The position numbers were made by a program, and so were the translations under genes. Below are positions 1-7,420 of a stretch of DNA of 35,330 nucleotides, one piece after another. A model generated the notes under the pieces. The model ran no database searches. It had not been told where the DNA came from and saw nothing but the letters and a program-made list of their open reading frames with translations. The stretch lies in NCBI GenBank assembly GCA_028823415.1, contig JAPKBL010000050.1, positions 1 to 35,330 on the forward strand, given 5' to 3'. Position 1 is the stretch's first letter; every line of letters begins with the position of its first letter. Origin of the DNA: Mariniblastus sp. GTDB lineage: Bacteria > Planctomycetota > Planctomycetia > Pirellulales > Pirellulaceae.

Positions 1-31
1 TGGTGATTGTTAAAATTGGTGATTGTTAAAA
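1..31. repeat. Two-copy tandem direct repeat, period 16
   Basis: The unit TTGGTGATTGTTAAAA occurs twice head to tail. The first copy is cut by the left window edge, so the array may be longer. It lies downstream of the metal-importer ATPase gene. It shares the TTGGTG start and an A-rich end with the 20-bp tandem pair at 22400-22439, which suggests a related intergenic repeat family. Function is unknown. Confidence 0.7.
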
Positions 32-82
32 GTCAGGGGCCGTGAAGGGGGTGTTCTTGGTCTGGGGTTGTTTGTACGGGAG

Positions 83-862
83 TTAATCTGAACTCGAAAG
101 CTCCGCAAAAATTTTCATATTGCCTTCGTAGACATCGGCCAATAGCTTCGGATTGAGCACCTGCTGGGGGCTCCCAAACCCAAATAGTCGTTGTTTGAGT
201 AGGATGATTTGGTCGAAGTACTCTGCGGCGGTAGAGAGATCGTGATGGACAACGATGACTGTTTTCCCCTGTTGTTTCGTGGCTTGCAAGACGTCGAGGA
301 TGGCACGCTCGGTTGCCGCATCAACTCCAGCAAAGGGTTCATCGAGTAATAAAATATCCGCATTCTGAGTCAGTGCACGCGCCATAAAGACTCGCTGTTG
401 CTGACCTCCCGACAATTGCCCGATCTGCCGCCGCGAAAATTCACTCATGCGAACTTTTTCAAGCGCGGCATCAGCCAGTTGATAGTCCTCTTTTTTTAAG
501 TCTCTCCACCAACGGCGTTTTCCATACCTCCCCATCACGGCGACCTCACGCACTGTTATTGGGAAATCCCAATCGACCGACCCGCGTTGCGGCACGTAGG
601 CAATTTTCCCTTTGACGTTGGCGACATTTTCACCAAATATTTTGACGCCTCCGAGGTCGGGTTTTATGAAGCCGAGAATTGACTTAATTAGCGTAGATTT
701 ACCGGATCCGTTGGGGCCAATGACCCCCACGAGTTTTCCCGGCTCAATGGTGACCGAGATATCCAACAGCGCCGGGACCGGACCATAGCTTACCGTCAGT
801 TGACTGACTTCGATGGCCGCCGTCGGCGTAGCGAGATTTCGATTTGTCGGATTTTCAGTCAA
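83..862 (-). CDS. Manganese/zinc ABC transporter ATP-binding protein
   Basis: Cytoplasmic ATPase that powers uptake of a divalent metal (Mn2+ or Zn2+) through a cognate membrane permease. The 259-residue protein has a Walker A motif GPNGSGKST near residue 49, the ABC signature LSGGQQQRV near 150 and Walker B ILLLDEPFAGVD near 170, and its length is normal for MntB/ZnuC/TroB-type subunits. The start is a TTG with GAGG ten bases upstream; no in-frame ATG is available. It follows a metal-binding protein and a small membrane protein on the same strand, so it is likely the third gene of a metal-regulated operon. The permease expected beside it is not visible and probably lies beyond the left edge. 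The metal is inferred from the linked MntR-type regulator. Confidence in the ATPase call is high, in Mn over Zn moderate. Confidence 0.9.
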   Translation of the reverse strand: MTENPTNRNLATPTAAIEVSQLTVSYGPVPALLDISVTIEPGKLVGVIGPNGSGKSTLIKSILGFIKPDLGGVKIFGENVANVKGKIAYVPQRGSVDWDFPITVREVAVMGRYGKRRWWRDLKKEDYQLADAALEKVRMSEFSRRQIGQLSGGQQQRVFMARALTQNADILLLDEPFAGVDAATERAILDVLQATKQQGKTVIVVHHDLSTAAEYFDQIILLKQRLFGFGSPQQVLNPKLLADVYEGNMKIFAELSSSD

Positions 863-904
863 GTTTGCATTGCCTCATCTTTGGAAAGGTTCAATCGAGG
901 GAGG

Positions 905-1387
905 TCAGTGTTGATGGGATGGGGATTCGTTTTTCCGGGAGTCAAAAACAATTGGTCCGCTGATGGATGTCAAACCTGATTCACTGGCAAACATCTTGGA
1001 TACCAAAGGGGTATCGTTGCGGTAGACAGTGACTTTTACCACGCCTAAGTTTTCGAAAAACTCGTCCATGGTGGCGGTTATCAGAAACTCATTTTCCCCT
1101 TCCTCGACACCTTCAATAGGACCAATCAAAATTCGTTCTTCGATTGGGATTTCATCCTCTCGTAGATAGATACTGTTTTCTCCAAACTGAACGGAGAGAG
1201 AGGGTTCCTCGAGAATTGAGTCGGCCACACAGCGGAATGTCCGTTCGACTTCGAGCGTGTAATTCCCATCGGCCTCAGTCACCTCAATGGTGATCGGCGG
1301 TCGACGAAGGCTATTGGAGAACGAGAGGTAGCCATAAACTCCCCCGATTAATAGGCTCGAAAGCAGAATAGCAAGAATAGGACGCAT
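905..1387 (-). CDS. Small membrane-anchored protein in metal-uptake operon
   Basis: I do not recognise this family. From the ATG at 1387 the product is 160 residues with one N-terminal hydrophobic segment (MRPILAILLSSLLIGGVYGY), which could be an anchor or uncleaved signal. It continues into an acidic, beta-rich domain probably outside the cytoplasm. A TTG start at 1417 would add ten residues and overlap the upstream gene; the ATG has GGA about nine bases upstream and leaves a 13-base gap. It lies between the binding-protein and ATPase genes, where most such operons have no extra gene. The C-terminus ends SHQH, which could touch metal, but no defined metal site is seen. A role accessory to metal uptake is inferred only from position. 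Confidence 0.7.
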   Translation of the reverse strand: MRPILAILLSSLLIGGVYGYLSFSNSLRRPPITIEVTEADGNYTLEVERTFRCVADSILEEPSLSVQFGENSIYLREDEIPIEERILIGPIEGVEEGENEFLITATMDEFFENLGVVKVTVYRNDTPLVSKMFASESGLTSISGPIVFDSRKNESPSHQH

Positions 1388-1400
1388 GGGATATTCCGGC

Positions 1401-2336
1401 TTATTTAAGGTGTTCAACGATCGTCAAGACATTTTCGCGCATCATACCGATGTAAGTTTCGCCCGCAGTCCCCTGCCCTCCCATGGCATCGGAGTAAAGT
1501 TCACCGCCGACGGTGATCCCAGTTTCGCGCGCAATGTCGTCAAGTAATTCGCGGTTGATCGTCGTCTCGATGAAAATACTCTTAACACCAAGTTTGCGGA
1601 TTTGCTTGACGATGTTTTGTTTTTGATCAATTGCAACGCCGCTTAATTCACCCGTTGTCCAACCGACCGGACTGATGGCTTGAAAGCCGTACGCTTGACT
1701 GAAGTAACCAAAAGCGTCGTGATGCGTAACGAGAATTCGTCGCGATTTGGGAATGACGTTGACTTGACGGGCGATCCATTGATTGAGCGCACGAATCTGA
1801 ATTAAATAGAGTTTGGCTCGAGCGTGATATTCGTCCGCATGAGAAGGATCGATCTGACTGACGGCTTTGCGAATATTGTTGACATAAATTGCGGCGTTTT
1901 TTGTGTCGAACCAAGCGTGAGGATCATTGACCGTCTCGCCGTTTAAGTCCAGCATTAACGGACTGACGCCTGCGATGCAGGTTGCCAGTGGTTTATTCGC
2001 GTTCGTCGCCAATCGCTTCATCCAGGAATGCCCTTCCAGATTCCATCCGTTTTCCAGGCAGAGGTCCGCTCGGGCAACTGACAAGGCATCGTCGTTCCCG
2101 ACCTCGTATGTATGAGGATCCTCGCCCGGTGCTAATACGCAAATAACTTCCCAGCGGTCGCCGACAATGTTCCTCGCGAAATCCGCGATTTGTGTGGTCG
2201 AGCAAACAAGTGTCAGCTTTTTAGACGAGGTTCTATCCTGTCCCTGAGCTTTCGAATCAGAAGCGGAGATCCATGCACCCAGGAGCAGGAGTATCATCCC
2301 GAAGTACTTTGACAAGTTAAACCGTTGGTGTTTCAT
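1401..2336 (-). CDS. Metal ABC transporter solute-binding protein (TroA/ZnuA type)
   Basis: Exported cluster A-I binding protein that captures Mn2+ or Zn2+ and delivers it to an ABC permease. The 311-residue protein has a signal sequence (residues about 10-31). It carries the expected ligands of this family: H75 in DPHTYE, H140 in DPHAWFD, H206 in THHDAFGYF and D283 in YSDAMGG. This His-His-His-Asp set matches TroA, which takes both zinc and manganese; the pure Mn proteins PsaA and MntC have Glu as third ligand. The His-rich loop typical of ZnuA is absent. It is the first gene of the minus-strand operon and is divergent from an MntR-like regulator, with a strong dyad between them, so manganese-dependent repression is likely. 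The specific metal is an inference. Confidence 0.9.
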   Translation of the reverse strand: MKHQRFNLSKYFGMILLLLGAWISASDSKAQGQDRTSSKKLTLVCSTTQIADFARNIVGDRWEVICVLAPGEDPHTYEVGNDDALSVARADLCLENGWNLEGHSWMKRLATNANKPLATCIAGVSPLMLDLNGETVNDPHAWFDTKNAAIYVNNIRKAVSQIDPSHADEYHARAKLYLIQIRALNQWIARQVNVIPKSRRILVTHHDAFGYFSQAYGFQAISPVGWTTGELSGVAIDQKQNIVKQIRKLGVKSIFIETTINRELLDDIARETGITVGGELYSDAMGGQGTAGETYIGMMRENVLTIVEHLK

Positions 2337-2370
2337 GTGCCTGAGTCTCTAATTTAATTTTCGAGCTTGC

Positions 2371-2398
2371 ACAAAGTGTAGCCTTGGCTACAATTTGT
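2371..2398. promoter_or_regulatory. 28-bp dyad, probable MntR operator
   Basis: Arms ACAAAGTGTAGCC and GGCTACAATTTGT flank a TT and are inverted repeats with one mismatch in 13 positions. The core reads TAGC-N4-GCTA, the same form as the E. coli MntR box in front of mntH. It sits in the divergent intergenic region, 35 bases before the binding-protein start and about 95 bases before the regulator start, so one site could control both directions. Assignment to this regulator is inferred from position and core similarity. Confidence 0.7.
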
Positions 2399-2493
2399 AA
2401 GTCTCATTCTGGAGTCTCTTCTCAGCTTTGTCAAGTAGTTGGCGTCTGGGGGGATTTAGTTGGCCATGGGTTTTTGGGGTGGGCGAGGTTTGT

Positions 2494-2907
2494 ATGTCAG
2501 AGAATTCGAGGCCGCACGTGAGAACACGTCGGGATCACCGTACAGAAACGGCAGAAGATTATGTCGAAGCCGTGTTACAGGTGATCAATGAGCGTGGAGT
2601 GTGTCGGGTCGTCGATTTGGCAAAAAGATTTGCAGTTAGCCATGTGACGGTTACAAAAACAGTCTCCCGTCTTAAAACTGGCGGGTATTTAGCGAGAGAG
2701 CTTTACGGCCCTATCGAACTAACACGGAAGGGCCGCCGGATGGCCGAGGCTTCGATGGAACGCCACCGAATCGTCTATGAGTTTCTGGTGGCACTCGGGA
2801 TCACGTCCTCAACCGCCGAAGTCGATGCCGAGGGGATGGAGCATCACGTGAGCGAAGAAACGCTCGCGAAGTTCAAGGAATTTGTCGCGGCCCGGGGGGG
2901 TAAATAG
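2494..2907 (+). CDS. mntR: MntR-type manganese-dependent transcriptional regulator (DtxR family)
   Basis: Cytoplasmic metal-sensing repressor that probably controls the divergent metal importer. From the ATG at 2494 it has 137 residues: a winged-helix domain (helix-turn-helix near residues 39-62) and a short dimerisation domain. The six metal ligands of B. subtilis MntR (D8, E11, H77, E99, E102, H103) align with D22, E25, H91, E113, E116 and H117 here, in the motifs AEDYVE, ERHR and AEGMEHH. This supports Mn2+ rather than Fe2+ sensing. There is no C-terminal SH3-like domain, which also fits MntR rather than DtxR/IdeR. An upstream in-frame start at 2428 would add 22 residues of low-complexity sequence and is unlikely. 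Confidence 0.88.
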   Translation: MSENSRPHVRTRRDHRTETAEDYVEAVLQVINERGVCRVVDLAKRFAVSHVTVTKTVSRLKTGGYLARELYGPIELTRKGRRMAEASMERHRIVYEFLVALGITSSTAEVDAEGMEHHVSEETLAKFKEFVAARGGK

Positions 2908-2961
2908 GTCGTTGACTGCCCTGTGGTGGTTCGAGGACGGACGATAGCTGGAAGCTAACTT

Positions 2962-3909
2962 TCAAAGTCGCAGCAGTGTCGAGTCGCTCAAATACTCGAT
3001 TTCAATTGAAATCAACTCGTTAAGGACTTCGCGAAACGACGGTCTCGCCGATGGGTTTTTGATCAGCATTTGTTGGACGAGGCTGCTGAGTCTGATGGGG
3101 CAGTCGGGTTGCATGAAAACTAAATCTTCGGCGATCGATTCCCGATGGTGATTTTTTACCGCGTCGATCGTCTGCCCCTCAAACGGCGGTCTCAGTGCAA
3201 TCGCATGGTAGATCATCGAACCTAGAGCGTAGACATCGCTCAAAACATTGGCTCGATAATTATTTTCAAAGCATTCGGGTGCAGTATACCTAGCGAGTTG
3301 TAATCGGTCATGCGGAAGCCACGTAGCTTCACCTTCCATGTGGGAATTTGACCAGCCCAATAGGGAGACTCTCCCTGTGCTGCCAATGATGACGTGAGAC
3401 GGGTCAATCCCAAGGTGAACCCGGCCTTTCTCGTGGCCCGCACGGACTCCCTCCGCCGTTTGTCGCAGCACCCAGAGCATACGAGAAAGCGAAAGGTGCG
3501 GAGCTCGCGAGAGGAGGCTGTCCAGTGAACGCCCAGAAATCCATGGTTGCACCAGGAAAAACGGGGCTTGATCCAACTCTGCATCGAGTAAACGGATGAC
3601 GTTGGGCTGGATGATCTGTTCGGTCGCGTGTGCCTCTCGGCCGAGGCGATCAATCGCTCGTGGCACCAATTCGGTCGAGAGTTCGGGGTTGATGATTTTC
3701 AGAACGAAATCGTGTTCAGACTCCTGTGAGTAGGTTTTGGGTGCGGCTCGAAAAATGCTGTACCACCTACTTCCAGAAACTTGACTTCCAAGTCTCCAGC
3801 AGGAAATGACTTTGTCTTCGACGGATTGGTTCAGTTGTTTGAGTTGCGTTGGAAGCGACATAGTTCGATCGTTTTGTCCTGTTAGTTGTTCCCAATCCTT
3901 CGAAACCAA
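2962..3909 (-). CDS. Ser/Thr protein kinase-like protein, predicted pseudokinase
   Basis: The 315-residue product has a protein-kinase fold (residues about 36-300, numbered from the TTG at 3909) and little else; no membrane segment or sensor domain is seen. Structural landmarks remain: the ATP-site lysine K71 in FVLKI, the helix-C glutamate E92, an APE motif at 210-212 and SDVYALGSMIYHAI in subdomain IX. The active site is degraded: HRDxKPxN reads HLGIDPSH, losing the catalytic Asp (G167), the Lys (D169) and the Asn (H172). DFG reads GWS (185-187), losing the Mg-binding Asp. The glycine-rich loop is also poor. It is therefore probably a scaffold or allosteric regulator. An alternative ATG start lies at 3861. 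The two flanking operons give no clear partner. Confidence 0.8.
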   Translation of the reverse strand: MVSKDWEQLTGQNDRTMSLPTQLKQLNQSVEDKVISCWRLGSQVSGSRWYSIFRAAPKTYSQESEHDFVLKIINPELSTELVPRAIDRLGREAHATEQIIQPNVIRLLDAELDQAPFFLVQPWISGRSLDSLLSRAPHLSLSRMLWVLRQTAEGVRAGHEKGRVHLGIDPSHVIIGSTGRVSLLGWSNSHMEGEATWLPHDRLQLARYTAPECFENNYRANVLSDVYALGSMIYHAIALRPPFEGQTIDAVKNHHRESIAEDLVFMQPDCPIRLSSLVQQMLIKNPSARPSFREVLNELISIEIEYLSDSTLLRL

Positions 3910-4235
3910 CTTGCAAGAGGAAGCCCTGCTCAGGGCGCACTGTTATTTCTATTTTGAAAGAGATCGGAATTAAGTGGCTGGGGAAGCGAGAGATTGAAAA
4001 AAGTTTCAGGTCGCAACGACGAAGCGCAGCCGCAACGGATGTACCGCTGTACCAACGTTCTATGTGGCATTCAAAAAAATACCTAAAGAAATCGCAGCGG
4101 GCTTGCGGCCCGTTGGTTGGCCTTGGGCGCTGGGTCTGAGGAGGGTGACGGGCTGCTGGGTTTAGTTGGACTGGCAGTAAAACCGAATCGAATGTGTTTT
4201 CGTACTCAATATTCTGGTCGAACTACTTTTGCGGG
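3910..4235. other. 326-base intergenic stretch with a short perfect inverted repeat
   Basis: No convincing gene is present; the open frames here are short and look like no known family. Directly upstream of the pseudokinase start is a perfect inverted repeat at 3923-3936 (GCCCTG-CT-CAGGGC), which could be an operator or a leader hairpin. A 5-bp hairpin (CGGGC-TTGCG-GCCCG, 4098-4112) lies nearer the sugar permease end but has no T-run, so it is a weak terminator candidate. Confidence 0.4.
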
Positions 4236-5786
4236 TTAAGCTTCTTTGGAGCGAAATTTTGCGGCCAGCATCCTTGCTAATTCGTCACCGGCTACGCCAA
4301 AGAGAATGACAGCTCCAATAATCGTGAATTCCAGTTCGTCGGGGATTTTCAACAGCACGATCGAATTGTAGAGCGTTTGCATTAATGCAGTGCCAACGAC
4401 GACCCCGAGAATACTCCCCTCTCCTCCGCGTAAACTACAGCCTCCGAGAACCGCAGCCGCGATGGCATAGAGTTCAAAGAAGTTGCCAAAACTCGACGGC
4501 GCGATGGAGTTGGAATCGATTGCGAACATGACTCCGCCAAGTCCAGTAAGAACGGCGCAGAGCATGTATGCCAATGTCGTGATTCGGTGAGTGCTGATTC
4601 CTGAGTATCGAGCGGCTTCTTCGTTGCGGCCGACCGCTTGCAGGTGGCGGCCCCAAACGGTCAGATTCAAAAATATGATTGCGGTGACAATGACCGTGAG
4701 GAAAATGAAGAAGGAGTATGGGATTCCGAACATCTGCGCACCTTCGGCCGAGTCCCAAACAATTTTCCAGGAATCTGCCCCGTCCACTGGGTTGACCTTG
4801 ACCGGCATAAATTGGATGCCTGTTTCCCAGCGTCCGGTGGCGACTTCGCCTAGGGTTTCCTGATATTCAATAAATCCGACGGTTTGGTCATTGGTGAGCC
4901 AGCGCGAAAGTCCGCGATAAATCAGTAAGCCACAAAGAGTGACGACGAACGGCTGCAATTTTAATCGCGTAATTAAGATGCCGTGAATGATTCCAAGGCT
5001 AAGCACGATCCCGAAGACTGAGAGAATCGCTAAGGGAATTGACATGAACGGTATTTTTCGGATTGGGACAGCACGAAACTCTGCGTTTAGCCCGGAGTCT
5101 TCATCAGTGAGCACTAGTTGATTTCCATCGCCCTTGCGGTCGACGGTTTTTTCTCGAGGCGTTTCACTGGCATGCACGAAGAGAATTTTATCGTTGTGCT
5201 TGAGATCTGGGGCGTCGGATTCGAGTGTTGTTTGGCTGCCTTGGTAATCAGTGACGTCAAACGTGGATGAAATTTTACCAAGCGGTTTCGTCTCTCGCGA
5301 ATCTTGGTCTCGTTTTGGCGGTGGATCGACGGTGAGAGTAGCTATTGATCTGCCATTGAGTTGGGTGGTTGCGCCTACGTTGACGACTTTGACTAGGCCT
5401 TTGTTTCGCCGGTCTTTGTAGTACCAGAGTTCATCGCCTTGGGTAAATCCATGATCTGCTGCGACCGAGATTGTTGAGTCTTCGACTCTGACCTGCCACA
5501 CGTCCACTTGCCCGACTGGAACGTAATCGACTTGAAGGAACAACGCGAGCAAGCAGGCTGCGAGGCACACTAGCGAACCGATAGAAAGGTCGATGCCGCT
5601 GGAGATAATCACAAACGCCACGCCGATTCCGAGCACGCCGTAAAGCGCCGTTCGGCGGAGTAGGTTTTCAAGATTGTTGGGAGTAAGAAATGACAGCGGC
5701 GATTCCCAAATTAGGATGCACCACAGCACCAACAGCAACGTTGTGATGCCTGCAATTTTCAACAGGCCTGTTCCACGATCACCCAT
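4236..5786 (-). CDS. Ribose/sugar ABC transporter permease with expanded periplasmic loops
   Basis: Inner-membrane permease of the RbsC family, probably moving a sugar or sugar-like solute with the ATPase and binding protein encoded upstream. Family marks are GIDLSIGS (residues 64-71), KLQPFVVTL and the glycine-rich AAVLGGCSLRGGEGSILG near the end. At 516 residues it is far longer than the usual ~320. Most of the excess is a polar, beta-rich insertion (about residues 86-246) after the GIDLSIGS helices; a second one of roughly 45 residues lies at about 305-352. Both map to loops that face the periplasm in RbsC, where the binding protein docks. The start codon overlaps the upstream stop by one base (TAATG), so translation is probably coupled. 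The substrate cannot be told from sequence. Confidence 0.88.
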   Translation of the reverse strand: MGDRGTGLLKIAGITTLLLVLWCILIWESPLSFLTPNNLENLLRRTALYGVLGIGVAFVIISSGIDLSIGSLVCLAACLLALFLQVDYVPVGQVDVWQVRVEDSTISVAADHGFTQGDELWYYKDRRNKGLVKVVNVGATTQLNGRSIATLTVDPPPKRDQDSRETKPLGKISSTFDVTDYQGSQTTLESDAPDLKHNDKILFVHASETPREKTVDRKGDGNQLVLTDEDSGLNAEFRAVPIRKIPFMSIPLAILSVFGIVLSLGIIHGILITRLKLQPFVVTLCGLLIYRGLSRWLTNDQTVGFIEYQETLGEVATGRWETGIQFMPVKVNPVDGADSWKIVWDSAEGAQMFGIPYSFFIFLTVIVTAIIFLNLTVWGRHLQAVGRNEEAARYSGISTHRITTLAYMLCAVLTGLGGVMFAIDSNSIAPSSFGNFFELYAIAAAVLGGCSLRGGEGSILGVVVGTALMQTLYNSIVLLKIPDELEFTIIGAVILFGVAGDELARMLAAKFRSKEA

Positions 5787-7300
5787 TATATTTTAGCCTC
5801 TTCAAGCTCGGCGGTATTGGTGGCGAGCCGCATGATTGATTCTTCGTTTAATTCGCTCCGGTCGAGTTCGCCGGTGAGTTGCCCCTCGTGCATTACATAA
5901 GCCCGATCTGATATTCCGATGACCTCTTCGAGTTCACTCGAAACAAAGAGGATTGCCATGGACTCGGAAGCAAGTTTCTCGATCAGTTGATAAATCTCCT
6001 GTTTGGCGCCGATGTCGACGCCCCGCGTTGGTTCGTCAAGGAGTAGGAGTTTAGGTGACATCGAAAGCCATTTGCCAAGAACAACCTTTTGCTGATTCCC
6101 CCCCGACAAAAACTTTGAAATCTGACGATCAGAGGGGGTCTTGATGTCGAGTCGATGGATCATTGTATCCGTGTCAGATTTTTGTTTTTTAAAATTAACA
6201 AATCCGAAACGGCTGGCGTGTTTGCGCAGACCGGCAATCCCGATATTGTCTTGTACGCTCAGGTCGATAATCAGCCCATGTTGTTTGCGGTCTTCAGGGA
6301 CGAGGGCGATTCCGTGTTCAACGGCCTCTCTTGGGCTTCGGATCTGGACGGTTTTTCCGTTAACCTCGAGGTTGCCGGAGAGTGGTCGATCAATCCCAAA
6401 AATGCTCCTCAAGAGTTCGGTGCGGCCACTGCCAACGAGTCCTGCGAGCCCAACAATTTCACCCGCTTTGACCTCCAGAGAGACGGAGTGTTTGGGCCAG
6501 TGAGGCGTCGTAAGTTTATTTACTTTTAAGACAGTTTCGCCAATCGGATGAGCCGTGCGATTGTAGAACTGGGAAACATCGCGTCCCACCATGCTTGAGA
6601 CCATATTGGAGTGCGTGATCTCGTCTCCAATCAACTCGCGACAATATTCGCCATCGCGCAAGACGACGACGCGGTCAGAAAGTCTTTTTACTTCTGCGAG
6701 GCGATGCGAAATATAAATAATGCTGACGCCTTGCTCCCTCAATGACTCAATGAGTTCGAACAGGGAGGCAGATTCTTTCGAGGAGAGGCTGGAGGTGGGT
6801 TCGTCCATGATCAGCACTCTGGCGTCTACCGAAAGCGCTTTGGCAATTTCGACCATCTGTTGCTTGCCGATTGTCAGGCGACCAACGATCGTTTTCGGGG
6901 AGACCGACAATCCAACGCGGTCTAAGAATTCTTCGGATTGTCGGTTAATTTCCCGTGAGTTGACGATGCCTAGTTTTCTTGGTTCGCGACCGAGAAAAAT
7001 GTTTTGGCCCACATTTAAATTGTCGCAGAGATTCAATTCCTGATGGATCAAGACGATGCCGTGGTCCATCGCGGCCCGAGTCGTTTCGAACGAGGTTTTT
7101 TTACCATCCATGAAAATGTCGCCTGAATCAGCGGGTTGGACTCCCGCTAAAATCTTCATCAGGGTGCTCTTGCCTGCTCCGTTTTCTCCAATAACTGAAA
7201 GCACTTCACCGGGCTTAAGTGCGAGGCTGACTTGATGCAGCGCTCGCACGCCGGGAAAGCTTTTTGAGAGGCGATGGACTTCTAGCAGGTTTTCAGTCAA
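5786..7300 (-). CDS. Sugar ABC transporter ATP-binding protein, two ABC domains (RbsA type)
   Basis: Cytoplasmic ATPase of a carbohydrate-uptake type 2 importer. Its 504 residues hold two fused nucleotide-binding domains, the normal RbsA/MglA/XylG layout. Domain 1 has GENGAGKST, a divergent signature (LTIGKQQMVEIAKAL) and LIMDEPTSSLS. Domain 2 has a degenerate Walker A (GLVGSGRTEL), a good signature (LSGGNQQKVVLGKWL) and LLLDEPTRGVD. One intact and one degenerate site is usual for the family. The start is TTG at 7300, as no in-frame ATG is near. It lies 120 bases after the binding-protein gene and overlaps the permease gene by one base. No kinase or metabolic gene for the sugar is adjacent. 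Confidence 0.92.
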   Translation of the reverse strand: MTENLLEVHRLSKSFPGVRALHQVSLALKPGEVLSVIGENGAGKSTLMKILAGVQPADSGDIFMDGKKTSFETTRAAMDHGIVLIHQELNLCDNLNVGQNIFLGREPRKLGIVNSREINRQSEEFLDRVGLSVSPKTIVGRLTIGKQQMVEIAKALSVDARVLIMDEPTSSLSSKESASLFELIESLREQGVSIIYISHRLAEVKRLSDRVVVLRDGEYCRELIGDEITHSNMVSSMVGRDVSQFYNRTAHPIGETVLKVNKLTTPHWPKHSVSLEVKAGEIVGLAGLVGSGRTELLRSIFGIDRPLSGNLEVNGKTVQIRSPREAVEHGIALVPEDRKQHGLIIDLSVQDNIGIAGLRKHASRFGFVNFKKQKSDTDTMIHRLDIKTPSDRQISKFLSGGNQQKVVLGKWLSMSPKLLLLDEPTRGVDIGAKQEIYQLIEKLASESMAILFVSSELEEVIGISDRAYVMHEGQLTGELDRSELNEESIMRLATNTAELEEAKI

Positions 7301-7350
7301 TGAATTACTTTTATCAACATCGAGAAGGGGGCACAGTACGGTCTCGGCAT

Positions 7351-7398
7351 GTTTCGAATTGCTGGTTTTCAGCAGTGATTGCCAGGTTTCCGAATTGC
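7351..7398 (-). other. Direct repeats and small hairpin between binding-protein and ATPase genes
   Basis: In the 120-base gap, GTTTCGAATTGC (7351-7362) recurs as GTTTCCGAATTGC (7386-7398). Between them a 5-bp hairpin TGCTG-GTTTT-CAGCA (7360-7374) can form. An mRNA structure in this place would fit the common pattern of binding protein being made in excess over the membrane parts, through mRNA processing or stabilisation. This is inference from position. Confidence 0.3.
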
Positions 7399-7420
7399 GA
7401 CTCGCTGCTCAGGCGAAGAA

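Noticed and set aside
1..31. Start of a CRISPR array
   Set aside because: The two units are directly adjacent with no unique spacer, and no cas gene is present.
3954..4139. Open frame of 61 codons on the plus strand in the gap after the pseudokinase
   Set aside because: Basic, low-complexity product without ribosome-binding site or recognisable motif; likely chance.
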